A stretch of DNA of 62,078 bases from Gammaproteobacteria bacterium (GTDB taxonomy: Bacteria; Pseudomonadota; Gammaproteobacteria; Pseudomonadales; Halieaceae): positions 1 to 62,078 of the forward strand of contig JAUIIQ010000004.1 in the NCBI GenBank assembly GCA_030431585.1. The letters run 5' to 3'. Position numbers and translations under genes: made by a program. Below are positions 9,920 through 19,044 of this stretch, piece by piece. The notes below the pieces were generated by a model. It searched no databases. It had not been told where the DNA came from and saw only the letters and a program-made list of their open reading frames with translations. Each line of letters starts with the position of its first letter. The first letter of the stretch is position 1.

Positions 9920-10354
9920 CTACCGGGTCACCGGCTTCCATTTCCAGGTCATTTTGATGTCGTCGTCGGTCTCGTGCAGCGCTTCCAGCACCAGTTCAAC
10001 CGGCATGCCCACCTTCAATTGTTCGCATTCCACCCCTTCAATCACCTGGCCCAGCACAACCATCTGTTCCTTCTCAAGTTGCACCGCGGCGATGGCATAG
10101 GGTTTGAACGGGTCGGTGGCCACAAACGGCTCGGGTGGCTTGTAGCAGGCGTTGGTGTAACTCCAGATATGGCCGGTACGGCTCAGTTCCACTTCACTGA
10201 ACTCGGTCGAGTCGCAGGCGGGATTGCGGCAGTAGGCGGTATTTTTGGGGAAGAAGTAGCTGCCGCATTCCTTGCACTGGGTGCCTATCAGGTGCGGTTT
10301 GACTTCCATGGTATGCCAGCCCTCTATAGCCGGCGCCAGGGGTTTATCGCTCAT
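9920..10354 (-). CDS. Zn-ribbon/OB-fold protein (DUF35 family), probable partner of upstream-class thiolase
   Basis: GTQCKECGSYFFPKNTAYCRNPAC Zn ribbon, followed by OB-like region; adjacent and co-directional with thiolase. Confidence 0.88.
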   Translation of the reverse strand: MSDKPLAPAIEGWHTMEVKPHLIGTQCKECGSYFFPKNTAYCRNPACDSTEFSEVELSRTGHIWSYTNACYKPPEPFVATDPFKPYAIAAVQLEKEQMVVLGQVIEGVECEQLKVGMPVELVLEALHETDDDIKMTWKWKPVTR

Positions 10355-10492
10355 GGGTGTCTCCCGGGAAAATCGCGGCTCAGGTTAAACCTGTGCCGCA
10401 GCACTGGCAAGGCTGGCGCTCATTGAGATGGTGCAGGTATACCAATACAGACCTGTCTTGCCGTGTGCTGCTGAATTGGGCACAGTAACGCC

Positions 10493-11176
10493 ATGTGTGG
10501 ACGATTCAACGTAATAGACAGCCCCGGCCTGCAACAATTGCTGCGTGATCTGGGCATAGACCTGAATCTGCCCACACGGACCAATATTGCCCCTACCGAA
10601 GCCATAGGCCTGGTGCGGGCAGGTGAGTCCGGTCGTCAGCTGGATTCGGCACGCTGGTGGCTGACGCCCTCCTGGGCACCGGCGGTAGAGCAGAAATACA
10701 GCATGTTCAACGCACGTGCGGAAACACTGGCCAGCAGCCGGGCCTTTCGCACCCCATTCAGGCGTCACCGTGGCATTGTGCCCATGAGCAGTTTTATCGA
10801 ATGGCGGTTGCAGGACGGAGTGAAGCAGCCCTGGCTGATCAGCAACCAGCAGCAGGCCTTTGCCGCCGCAGCCTTGTGGGATGTGTGGGACGGTGACGGC
10901 TCGCAATTACTCAGTTGCACTCTGGTGACCACCGCCGCTGCAAAGGCCTTCGCGCCCTGGCACAAGCGCATGCCGGTGGTGCTGGCGGCAACAGAAGTGG
11001 ACCGCTGGTTGGATAACAGCCGGGAAATAGCGCCGGACGATCCCTTGTTTCGCAGCGCCTTGAAGTCACGCTGGATCTTGCAACCGGTTTCCCGCAGCAT
11101 CAGCAACGCCAGAAACAAGGACCCCTCCGCCATGGAGGGGTTGGGGGAAGTGGTGGAACTGCCGGCGCAGCCCTGA
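10493..11176 (+). CDS. yedK: SOS response-associated peptidase (YedK/HMCES family)
   Basis: MCGRFNVID start with catalytic Cys2, NIAPTEAIGLVR, FNARAETLASSRAFRTPFRRHR, SFIEW. Confidence 0.94.
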   Translation: MCGRFNVIDSPGLQQLLRDLGIDLNLPTRTNIAPTEAIGLVRAGESGRQLDSARWWLTPSWAPAVEQKYSMFNARAETLASSRAFRTPFRRHRGIVPMSSFIEWRLQDGVKQPWLISNQQQAFAAAALWDVWDGDGSQLLSCTLVTTAAAKAFAPWHKRMPVVLAATEVDRWLDNSREIAPDDPLFRSALKSRWILQPVSRSISNARNKDPSAMEGLGEVVELPAQP

Positions 11177-11186
11177 CCGTTCTTAT

Positions 11187-13703
11187 TCAGAATGAATAGC
11201 GCAGGTCCACGCCGTAGGTGAGCACATCGTCTATGTTGGTGTGGTAGGCGCCCAGCTCGTCTGCCGCGAGGCCACCGGGGTTGCTTGCTCTCTCTTCATC
11301 CAGCAGGTTGTTGCCCCACAGGGCCACCTCAAAGTTGTCGGCTTCGTTGGACCACGCCAGTCGTGCGTTGAGCAGTTTTTCGTCCTGGAAATACCACTTT
11401 CCGGTGGTGAAAATGGCCGTGTCATCGTCTGGCCCCGGGTCTTCCCGGAACTGGTAGTTGACGTGTAACAACAAGTAGCCGTAGGCGACATCCGGTGTCC
11501 AGTCCAGTTTCAGGGTGTACTCAGTGCTGGTCTCGTCGCTGTCGTTGTCGCCGCCGACCAGTTCACCTGCCGCGTTGTAGTAGAGCTGGGATATCTCGTC
11601 GGTCTCCCTGTAGGTGGTCAGGCCACCCAGGCGCAGACTGTCGGTCACATTCCAGGTGACTACCAGTTCCACGCCGTCCGCTTCCTCGTCACTACTGATG
11701 ACACCCGGTGCTGCGGTAGGGTCATCCGGGCCGTCCTTGATGTCTGTGGAAGACTGCTTGCCATCCAGCTGGTGATGGAAAAGGGCCAGTTCAAGGCGCA
11801 GGGTATCGTCAAAAAAATCTCCCTTGAGCCCCCATTCATAACTGGTCATTTCCTCGGGGTCGAAGGAGCCGGCGGCGAAGGCGCGAAAACTCTGCCCGTC
11901 GAAACCGCCCGATTTGTAACCGGTGGCAAAGGACAGATAGGTCATCGCATAGTCAGTAAACTGCCAGTCTACAACCAGGCGACCCGTGGTCTTGTTCCAG
12001 TCATCCTCGGCGGTGAATTTCTCATACCACTGGTCCTCGCTGGCGCCAGTCTGGCTGGGGATGTAATTCACCCTGAACGGTGTGACCGGCCAGCCGGCAA
12101 AACTGTTGTCGTAGGTTTGCCAGGAATACTCTTTTTCGTCGTAGCTGTAGCGCAGTCCCGCGGCGATACGGATGGTCTCCGTCAGCTGGTAGGTACCGTC
12201 TATGAAGATACCCCAGTTGACGAAGTCGCCGGTGTTGTCCATGGTTTCGGTGAAGTACTGTCCCATGAAACCGGGCGGCAGTACGGCGGTGGGGACGCCG
12301 GTCAGTTCAGTCGCGGCCCCCGAGAAACCCAGGTAGGTCGCATCCGGGTCATTGGGGAAGTAATCCCAGATATGATCGTCCAGCCCCAGCACGATGTCAC
12401 TGTCTATCAACCCGAGCTCCTGCGCGAAAGGCAGCAGCTCGCCACTGAGCAGCTGCATGTAGGAGTCGGTCAGCAGGCCAATATCCGTGCGCTGAAACAC
12501 GTCTTCTTCGCTGTAGTTGGCGCCCAGGATAAGATTAAAGCGCTCATCCACATAGTTGAAGCGAACCTCGCTGTAAAAGATGTCAGAGTCCTCGATGTTG
12601 TTGGTATCCAGGTAGCGCCGGGGGTTGGCTGTGCCGTCTTCCTCCTGCAGGTTGGTAGTATCCCAGTCGCGGTAGCTGACGATGCCGAACATGTCCCAAC
12701 GCTCGTTGAAGGCGTGGTTGATCTGCAGGTTGACGCCGTACATTTCCCGCGTCTCTTCTTCATTGGTGCGGTTGGCATTGTAGGTATTGCCTGCGCCCAC
12801 CACGTCGTGCTGGTCCCTGCCGCGGAAGGGGTCGTTACTGCCGGCGTAGGCATATTTGCTCACGCCGATGGTCGCTCGAGGCATTTCGTCCCGGTCCTCA
12901 TAGTCTGCCGAGAGCTGAATTTCCGTGTCGGCCGTAGGTGTCCACAGCAGTACGCCACGCGCAGCCCAAAAGCCCTCATCGCGGTAATCACCGCCATTGG
13001 TGACGGTGTCTGTGGCGCCGGCCCGCTGATGGGAGAACAGGTTACCGCGCAATGCCAGCGTGTCGTTGACCGGTGTGTTGAACATGCCCTCCACGCGCAC
13101 CAGGTCCTGATTTCCCAGCCGCGCCTTGACGAACCCCTCCACTTCCTGGGTGGGCTTGTTGGGTACGATGTTGATGACACCAGCTGTGGCGTTGCGACCA
13201 AATAAGGTGCCCTGGGGGCCCTTGAGCACCTCGGTGCGGGCAATGTCGGTGAAAGGGATGGAGGTGACGGCGCGGGGCATGTAGGAACCGTCATAGAACG
13301 TCGCTACCGAGGGGTCCTGTCCCGAGCTGATATTGATGCCGCTTACGCCGCGCACCGTGATTTGCAATTGTGTTGAACCGCCTACCGAATCGCCTATTTC
13401 CACACCAGGCATAAAGGCATCTATATCCTGGATGGTCGCAGCGCCGGTGTTAATCATGTCCTGCGCGGTGAAGGCGCTGACCGCACCGGGCACCGACATA
13501 AAGTCCTCTTCCCGCTTCTGCGCGGTGACCAACACTTCCTCCAGTTGCAGACTGTAGCGGTTGCTTGATTCAGTCGATTCCTGCGCCAGGCTGACGTTGG
13601 CCAGGCTGGTAGCCCCAAGCGTGGCAAGAGCCAGTTTGATCGCGGTGGGCAGGCTTTTCTGCACGGCGGGAGCGATCCCGCGCGGTTGTTGTGCGTTGCT
13701 CAT
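11187..13703 (-). CDS. TonB-dependent receptor
   Basis: EEVLVTAQKREEDFMSVPGAVSAF plug; EVLKGPQGTLFGRNATAGVINI; C-terminal YGVDLRYSF. Confidence 0.95.
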   Translation of the reverse strand: MSNAQQPRGIAPAVQKSLPTAIKLALATLGATSLANVSLAQESTESSNRYSLQLEEVLVTAQKREEDFMSVPGAVSAFTAQDMINTGAATIQDIDAFMPGVEIGDSVGGSTQLQITVRGVSGINISSGQDPSVATFYDGSYMPRAVTSIPFTDIARTEVLKGPQGTLFGRNATAGVINIVPNKPTQEVEGFVKARLGNQDLVRVEGMFNTPVNDTLALRGNLFSHQRAGATDTVTNGGDYRDEGFWAARGVLLWTPTADTEIQLSADYEDRDEMPRATIGVSKYAYAGSNDPFRGRDQHDVVGAGNTYNANRTNEEETREMYGVNLQINHAFNERWDMFGIVSYRDWDTTNLQEEDGTANPRRYLDTNNIEDSDIFYSEVRFNYVDERFNLILGANYSEEDVFQRTDIGLLTDSYMQLLSGELLPFAQELGLIDSDIVLGLDDHIWDYFPNDPDATYLGFSGAATELTGVPTAVLPPGFMGQYFTETMDNTGDFVNWGIFIDGTYQLTETIRIAAGLRYSYDEKEYSWQTYDNSFAGWPVTPFRVNYIPSQTGASEDQWYEKFTAEDDWNKTTGRLVVDWQFTDYAMTYLSFATGYKSGGFDGQSFRAFAAGSFDPEEMTSYEWGLKGDFFDDTLRLELALFHHQLDGKQSSTDIKDGPDDPTAAPGVISSDEEADGVELVVTWNVTDSLRLGGLTTYRETDEISQLYYNAAGELVGGDNDSDETSTEYTLKLDWTPDVAYGYLLLHVNYQFREDPGPDDDTAIFTTGKWYFQDEKLLNARLAWSNEADNFEVALWGNNLLDEERASNPGGLAADELGAYHTNIDDVLTYGVDLRYSF

Positions 13704-14037
13704 GATGTCGGATCCCAGTTTACGAGTACGATGCTGCGTTGTTATAGGTCTGGCCGGGCGTTTTCACAGCGGTGTTGCCTGAGCGCCCCGCGGTAGCTGT
13801 AACTTATTGTTATACAGCCAGTTTCAAGTTCATCAGGCACTTCAGGGATAGCATAACCCAAATCTGCCCACGGGTAGAAACCTGTCGTGCTGGCTGTTGC
13901 CGGTAACTCCCCATCGTCCATGCAAATTCTTAAACCAGCCTGAAAATCCCGCACCACCGGTCGCTGCTGTCCTGTGCACCGGGCGACGAACAGGGGAGAA
14001 TGGCCCGATACCAAAAATCGAGACGGGAGTAGGGCAG

Positions 14038-14802
14038 ATGGGTGTTTACGCGTTGACAGGCGGTGCCACAGGCATCGGCGCCGAGTTGAAACGGCAACTG
14101 GTAGACCAGGGCCATCGGGTGATAACGGTTGATATCAAAGAGGGAGACATTGTAGCGGACCTCTCCACTGCCGATGGCAGGCAGCTGGCCGTGAAAGGTA
14201 TTCGCGAGCGTGCTGCGGATGGCCTTGACGGGTTTATACCCTGTGCCGGGCTACCTCCGGTTGCCCGCCCGCTGTCGCTGATTGCCAGCGTCAACTTTTT
14301 TGCGGTGGTGGAAACCATAGAGGGGATCAAAGACCTGGTGGCGAAAAAACGTGGCACTGTGCTGATCGTTGCTTCCAACTCCGCTCCCATGGTACCCACG
14401 GATGACAGGTTTGTGCAGCTTTGCCTGGGCGGCGACGAGGCTGCTGCGCTGGCGGAAATTGAACAACGGGACGGGCACACTGCCTACGCTGGTTCCAAGC
14501 GGGCTGTCTCAAACTGGATGCGGCGGAATGTGGTGGATTACGCCCAGGCGGGGGTGCGCTTGAATGCAGTCGCCCCGGGTATCACGCGTACGCCGCTTTC
14601 CGAGCAGGTTATGGCCGATGAGGAACTGGGCCCTGCAATGCAGCAATTTGGTGAGATGGTGCCCTGGGGCGGAACAGCCCAGCCGGAACAGATCGCCAAT
14701 GTCATGCGCTTCATGCTCAGCCGGGAAGCCGATTTTATTTGTGGCTCTGTGGTGTTTGTGGACGGCGGTTCAGACGCGATGCTGCGTCCGGACGACTTTT
14801 AG
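14038..14802 (+). CDS. SDR oxidoreductase resembling 3-alpha-hydroxysteroid dehydrogenase/carbonyl reductase
   Basis: GGATGIGAELKRQLVDQGHRVITVDIKEGDIVADLSTADGR, VNFFA, YAGSKRA, GVRLNAVAPGITRTPL, FVDGGSDAMLRPDDF; pattern resembles Comamonas-type 3alpha-HSD/CR from memory. Confidence 0.85.
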   Translation: MGVYALTGGATGIGAELKRQLVDQGHRVITVDIKEGDIVADLSTADGRQLAVKGIRERAADGLDGFIPCAGLPPVARPLSLIASVNFFAVVETIEGIKDLVAKKRGTVLIVASNSAPMVPTDDRFVQLCLGGDEAAALAEIEQRDGHTAYAGSKRAVSNWMRRNVVDYAQAGVRLNAVAPGITRTPLSEQVMADEELGPAMQQFGEMVPWGGTAQPEQIANVMRFMLSREADFICGSVVFVDGGSDAMLRPDDF

Positions 14803-14817
14803 CCTGGTCGGCAGCGC

Positions 14818-15429
14818 TCAGGGCGCGGCCTTCGTCCCCTCGGTCTCAGCGCGGCGAATCGCTGCGGCGATGTCCTCACTGAGCTGATACAACATTTCAC
14901 TGTACAGGCGTACGACGGTATCGGCGTTGTCGGCGCCAACAGGCAGCGCTTCAGTTCTTCGGCTAAGGTGGCTTTCCACTGTTGTGGCGTCGGCAGCGCG
15001 ATACACCAGCCAATCCACGACCAGATTGACCTTGTCCGAGGCTGCATTCATTTCCAGAATGCTGAGTTTGACACCGTAGACCGGCGCGCGAGCGGGGTGC
15101 CAGGGGTAGCGGCGCACGTTTTTGGTGTCCAGCAGTCCAGCCAGGTTGAGACCTACCACCCGGATGATGCCTTCCTCCAGGGGCTCTGCCCAGCGTTCAG
15201 TGGAAGAGACTACAAGGCGATTGCCGTTTTCGCGGTGCACCAATGCGTCACGGTTGAGATATCCGGAGATCGAGACCGGGCCGATTCCCAGAGCCGGAGA
15301 GGTGCCGGTCGGGAGCGCCGAATCCGGCGCAGTGAGTACGTAGTGTTTGCTGAGCGGTGTGCTGCCACAGGCCACCAGGATGGGTAGCAGTGCGGCCAGG
15401 AGCCATAGCTTGCAGGATGTTCTGTTCAT
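14818..15429 (-). CDS. ABC-type transport auxiliary lipoprotein (PqiC/DUF330 family)
   Basis: Lipobox LVACGS, HYVLTAPDSALPTGTSPALGIGPVSISGYLNRDALVHR. Confidence 0.88.
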   Translation of the reverse strand: MNRTSCKLWLLAALLPILVACGSTPLSKHYVLTAPDSALPTGTSPALGIGPVSISGYLNRDALVHRENGNRLVVSSTERWAEPLEEGIIRVVGLNLAGLLDTKNVRRYPWHPARAPVYGVKLSILEMNAASDKVNLVVDWLVYRAADATTVESHLSRRTEALPVGADNADTVVRLYSEMLYQLSEDIAAAIRRAETEGTKAAP

Positions 15430-16394
15430 TGTTCTTCTCCACGTCGGCCCCTGATCAAGGACTCGGGGTGTTCTTCCAGCGACTGGGTCAGTTGCTGCAG
15501 GGCACGGCCAGCCTGCGCCAGTTCACGCAGCGCCCGGTTGAGCTCGAAGACGGTGGCAGAATCGTAATCCACCAGACTTTCAATATCTCGCATGCCCTCT
15601 TCAAAGGCGCCTATTGCCGCCTCCAGCAGGCCAAGGTTGGCATTGACCAGCCTTGCCAGTTCCGGGAGTTCCGCATTGGCCAGGTCAACCGTTGTCGCCG
15701 CGCCATCGAGCACCGCATTCAGCTTGGGCCCGGTTGTTGCCAGCTGCTTTTGCAGTTCCGAGCTGAGGTCGGTGACAGTGGCGAGGGTCTGCTGCGCTTG
15801 CTGCGGCAACTCCTGGAAGCCTGCGCTGTTTACAAAGCTGTTCATACCTGAGGCAATGGACTCGAGGTCGCCGGCCACCTTGGCAAAGTCTATGGACTCG
15901 AGTTTGCGGGTCAGGCGTTCCAATTCTGTGGGTATGGTGGGAATCTGCAGGTAGGGAGAATCGATCTGCACCAGGTTAAGCGTGCTGTCCGGATGAAAGT
16001 CCAGCTGCACGTAGAGCAGCCCGGTGAGCAGGCTTTGTGTATTGAGCTGTGCACGCATGCCACGGGAGATGAGTTCCTCGGTCAGTCCCTCTGCACTGGC
16101 GCCGCTGCGGCGTATATTGTCCCCGCTGATTTCGGCTTCCACCAGCATGATGAGTTCTACCGTATCCGAGTTGAGCACCAGTTCGACGTCGGTGACCTGG
16201 CCAATCTGCACCCCTCGCAGCGCCACCGGCGCGCCCACGTTGAGACCTTTCACCGAGCCTTCAAAGACCATCACCACTTTGCTGCTCTCGCGACCAAAGC
16301 CGGTTCCCAGGGCAAAGATGATGGTGGTTATTCCAATCAGCAGTGCGCCGATCACGAAGGCGCCTATTGCCACAGTATTCGGTTTTTCGCTCAT
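15426..16394 (-). CDS. MCE/MlaD-domain substrate-binding protein (322 aa, long C-terminal helical extension)
   Basis: VVMVFEGSVKGLNVGAPVALRGVQIGQVTDVEL MCE domain. Confidence 0.93.
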   Translation of the reverse strand: MSEKPNTVAIGAFVIGALLIGITTIIFALGTGFGRESSKVVMVFEGSVKGLNVGAPVALRGVQIGQVTDVELVLNSDTVELIMLVEAEISGDNIRRSGASAEGLTEELISRGMRAQLNTQSLLTGLLYVQLDFHPDSTLNLVQIDSPYLQIPTIPTELERLTRKLESIDFAKVAGDLESIASGMNSFVNSAGFQELPQQAQQTLATVTDLSSELQKQLATTGPKLNAVLDGAATTVDLANAELPELARLVNANLGLLEAAIGAFEEGMRDIESLVDYDSATVFELNRALRELAQAGRALQQLTQSLEEHPESLIRGRRGEEQ

Positions 16395-17161
16395 AGCGAC
16401 TCCTCTATCGGTGCGCTGGCTTCGCGCGCCAGAAATTGCCGCACCACGGGTTGATCACTGTGGTCGCGCAGTGTCCTGGGATCACCATAGGCAATCATCG
16501 TCTTGCTCACTGCATCCAGGTAAACCGAATTGGTGGCAATGGCAAAGATGCTGGGTAACTCGTGTGTGACCATGACCACGGTGGCGCCGGTGCTCTGCTG
16601 TAATTGCACGATGAGCTGGTCCAGCAGGCTGGAGCTGATCGGGTCCAGACCAGCTGAGGGCTCATCGAAAAATAAAATATCGGGGTCCAGGGCAATGGCC
16701 CTGGCCAGGGCTGCGCGTTTGCGCATGCCGCCGCTTATTTCCGATGGATAGTAGTTCTGATAGCCGTCCAGGCCAACCAGCGCGAGTTTGTAGGCAATAA
16801 TGTCAGCGCGATCCGCAGCGGAGTGGCGGGTGTAGAGTTGCAGGGGCAGTTCGACGTTTTCTGCCAGAGTCATGGCGCTGAACAGACCGCCACTCTGGTA
16901 AGTGATGCCCCAGCCGCGGCGCATGACCTCGCGCTCTTCGTCACTGGCGGTGAAGAAGCTTCGCCCCGCGTAGCTGATGTCGCCGGCTGCCGGGCTCAGC
17001 AGTCCCAGCATGTGTTTCAACAGGGTGCTTTTGCCGCAGCCGCTGCCGCCCATAATGACGAAGATATCCCCGCGATTGATATCGAAGTTGAGGTCCTTCT
17101 GGATAAGCCTGGTGCCATAGGCCATGGTCAGGTTGTTGACCGTAATGTGGGCTTCGCTCAT
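16391..17161 (-). CDS. MlaF-like ABC transporter ATP-binding protein
   Basis: Walker A MGGSGCGKSTLLKH, signature SGGMRKRAALARAIALDP, Walker B ILFFDEPSAGLDP. Confidence 0.95.
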   Translation of the reverse strand: MSEAHITVNNLTMAYGTRLIQKDLNFDINRGDIFVIMGGSGCGKSTLLKHMLGLLSPAAGDISYAGRSFFTASDEEREVMRRGWGITYQSGGLFSAMTLAENVELPLQLYTRHSAADRADIIAYKLALVGLDGYQNYYPSEISGGMRKRAALARAIALDPDILFFDEPSAGLDPISSSLLDQLIVQLQQSTGATVVMVTHELPSIFAIATNSVYLDAVSKTMIAYGDPRTLRDHSDQPVVRQFLAREASAPIEESL

Positions 17162-18300
17162 CAGATATTCAACTGCTGGAAGATAATGTTGATGGCAGCG
17201 TCTGCGACGATCAGGTAGACAACGGCAGTGACCACCGCCTCAGTAGCTGCCTGGCCCACTGCGGCGGAACTGCGGCCACTGTTGATCCCGGAACGACAGC
17301 CGGCTACCGCGATAAGCATGCCGAAGATGACGCTCTTGACCAGGCCCACAGACAGATGGGCCATGCTGATTGCGCTTTCGCCCTGGGCGATGTACATCAG
17401 GGGGGTAATGCCCATTCCGCCGGCGACTATACCGCCGCCCACCATGCCCAGGAGGTTGGCGTACAGCGTCAGCAGCGGCATCATAACCAGCAGCGCGAGT
17501 ATCCTCGGTACAACCAGGAACTCCATGGGAGATATACCCATAGTGGTAATCGCGTCGATCTCCTCGTTTGTCTGCATGGTGCCCAGTTGCGCAGCGTAAG
17601 CGGCGCCTGTCCTGCCTGCCATGACCACGGCTGTCATCAGGGCGCCCATTTCCCTGAGCATGCCGATGACCACCAGGTCCGCGACATAGATACCCGCGCC
17701 GAACTGCTGTAACTGCACAGCACCGAGGTAAGCCAGAATCATGCCCACCAGGATGCTGGTCAGGCTGATGATGGCGAAAGCGTCCGGGCCGGCCTGGTAG
17801 CAGAAGTTACGAAAATCCGAGAACCGGGTGGTCGCCTTGCCGGTGACCAGTCGGGCCAGAGCAATTCCCAGTTCCCCCAGGAAGTCCAGCGAGCCCACTG
17901 CCGCGTCACGCACCTCGCGCAGCAGGTGGCCTGGATCCATGGATTGGTACCAGGGAAGTGCGGGGCTAGCGCCCGGCTCGTGCGGGGGTACTGCGCTGGC
18001 CACGTCCAGTAATTGCTTCGCGCTGGCGGGAAAATTGCGAGTGGCGAAGCGTATATTGTCGTCCCGACACTGGTTGTAGCACTGCAGCAGAAACGCCATC
18101 AGCACGGAGTCCCAGTCTCCCAGACTCTCGCCGTCCACCACCAGTTCTTTGGCAGTGATACAGCAGAGATCTTCTTTCAGAATCTGGAAATCGCGGTGTG
18201 TATTACCCTGCACCCAATCGCCGCTGATCACAAGCACGGCGCTGTCCCGGTCATCGGTCAGCAGGTCGAATCCTGGAGGTTGTGGGGTCATTGTTTTCAT
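17161..18300 (-). CDS. MlaE-family permease with fused N-terminal STAS-like (MlaB-like) domain
   Basis: C-terminal MlaE region (IVVAGRTGAAYAAQLGTMQTNEEIDAITTMGISP); about 120-aa N-terminal extension GDWVQGNTHRDFQI...LVVDGESLGDWDSVL. Confidence 0.92.
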   Translation of the reverse strand: MKTMTPQPPGFDLLTDDRDSAVLVISGDWVQGNTHRDFQILKEDLCCITAKELVVDGESLGDWDSVLMAFLLQCYNQCRDDNIRFATRNFPASAKQLLDVASAVPPHEPGASPALPWYQSMDPGHLLREVRDAAVGSLDFLGELGIALARLVTGKATTRFSDFRNFCYQAGPDAFAIISLTSILVGMILAYLGAVQLQQFGAGIYVADLVVIGMLREMGALMTAVVMAGRTGAAYAAQLGTMQTNEEIDAITTMGISPMEFLVVPRILALLVMMPLLTLYANLLGMVGGGIVAGGMGITPLMYIAQGESAISMAHLSVGLVKSVIFGMLIAVAGCRSGINSGRSSAAVGQAATEAVVTAVVYLIVADAAINIIFQQLNI

Positions 18301-18382
18301 GTCAAAGCGCAGAATCGCAGCAGCAGTCTATAGCCTTGGGCGCCTGTCTGTCACCCTGCACCAGCCTGCGACGTCGGGGACT

Positions 18383-18886
18383 TTAGCTGAAGGGCAGTGT
18401 TGGCAGTACCGGGCGTAAGGCATCCTGTGCCTTGCGGTACACTTCTTCGACAGGTGTGAGGTTGCCCACCTCGCGGCGGCGGGAGATCATGGTGACCGGG
18501 AACAGGAAATTGTCGCTGGTCTTGTAACGCAGGGCCCGGCTGCGCCCGACCCGGTCTTCGTATACGACCCAGTGCAGGTTCAGTTGTGCGGCCAGCAGGT
18601 CGCCCAGGATGATGCCCATGGCCTGAAGTTCCCGAGTCTGATCCTGGCGCACTATCTGCTCGTCCAGCAGGCGTTGCAGCAGGGCGATGTCGTTGTCCCG
18701 GTCGCCGCTGAATTGGCGGCCCAAGTGGCGCTGCGCCAATTCTCCCAGCAGGTCGCGCTGTTGTTGCATGAACTGGCGGTCAACATCTGACAGTTCACTG
18801 ATCCGCGCCTCATCCTGGGCGATTGTCCAGGGTGAGAGTGTCAGCAGCAGCATCGGCAGCCAGAGTAATCTTCGCAGTTCCATCAT
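18383..18886 (-). CDS. Secreted protein of unknown function (DUF3806-like)
   Basis: Signal peptide LPMLLLTLSPWTIAQ; LHWVVYEDRVGRSRALRYKTSDNFLFPVTMISRRRE. Confidence 0.65.
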   Translation of the reverse strand: MMELRRLLWLPMLLLTLSPWTIAQDEARISELSDVDRQFMQQQRDLLGELAQRHLGRQFSGDRDNDIALLQRLLDEQIVRQDQTRELQAMGIILGDLLAAQLNLHWVVYEDRVGRSRALRYKTSDNFLFPVTMISRRREVGNLTPVEEVYRKAQDALRPVLPTLPFS

Positions 18887-19044
18887 TTGCGGGCCTCCAG
18901 TGGGGTGTCAGTAGGAGGATAGCAGCACTACCTATTTTGACCCAAGCTGGTTGTCATCCCCGTCCCTTCATGGATAATGGCCATCTTCCCAGCGGACCGA
19001 TTCGCGGTACCTTTCGTCCGCCAGAATTTTTCGGAGAATACTTG

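Noticed and set aside
11772-13205. Long plus-strand ORF (477 aa) antisense to the TonB receptor
   Set aside because: Shadow ORF from GC-rich codon bias; no recognisable domain, and the opposite strand encodes an unambiguous TonB-dependent receptor.
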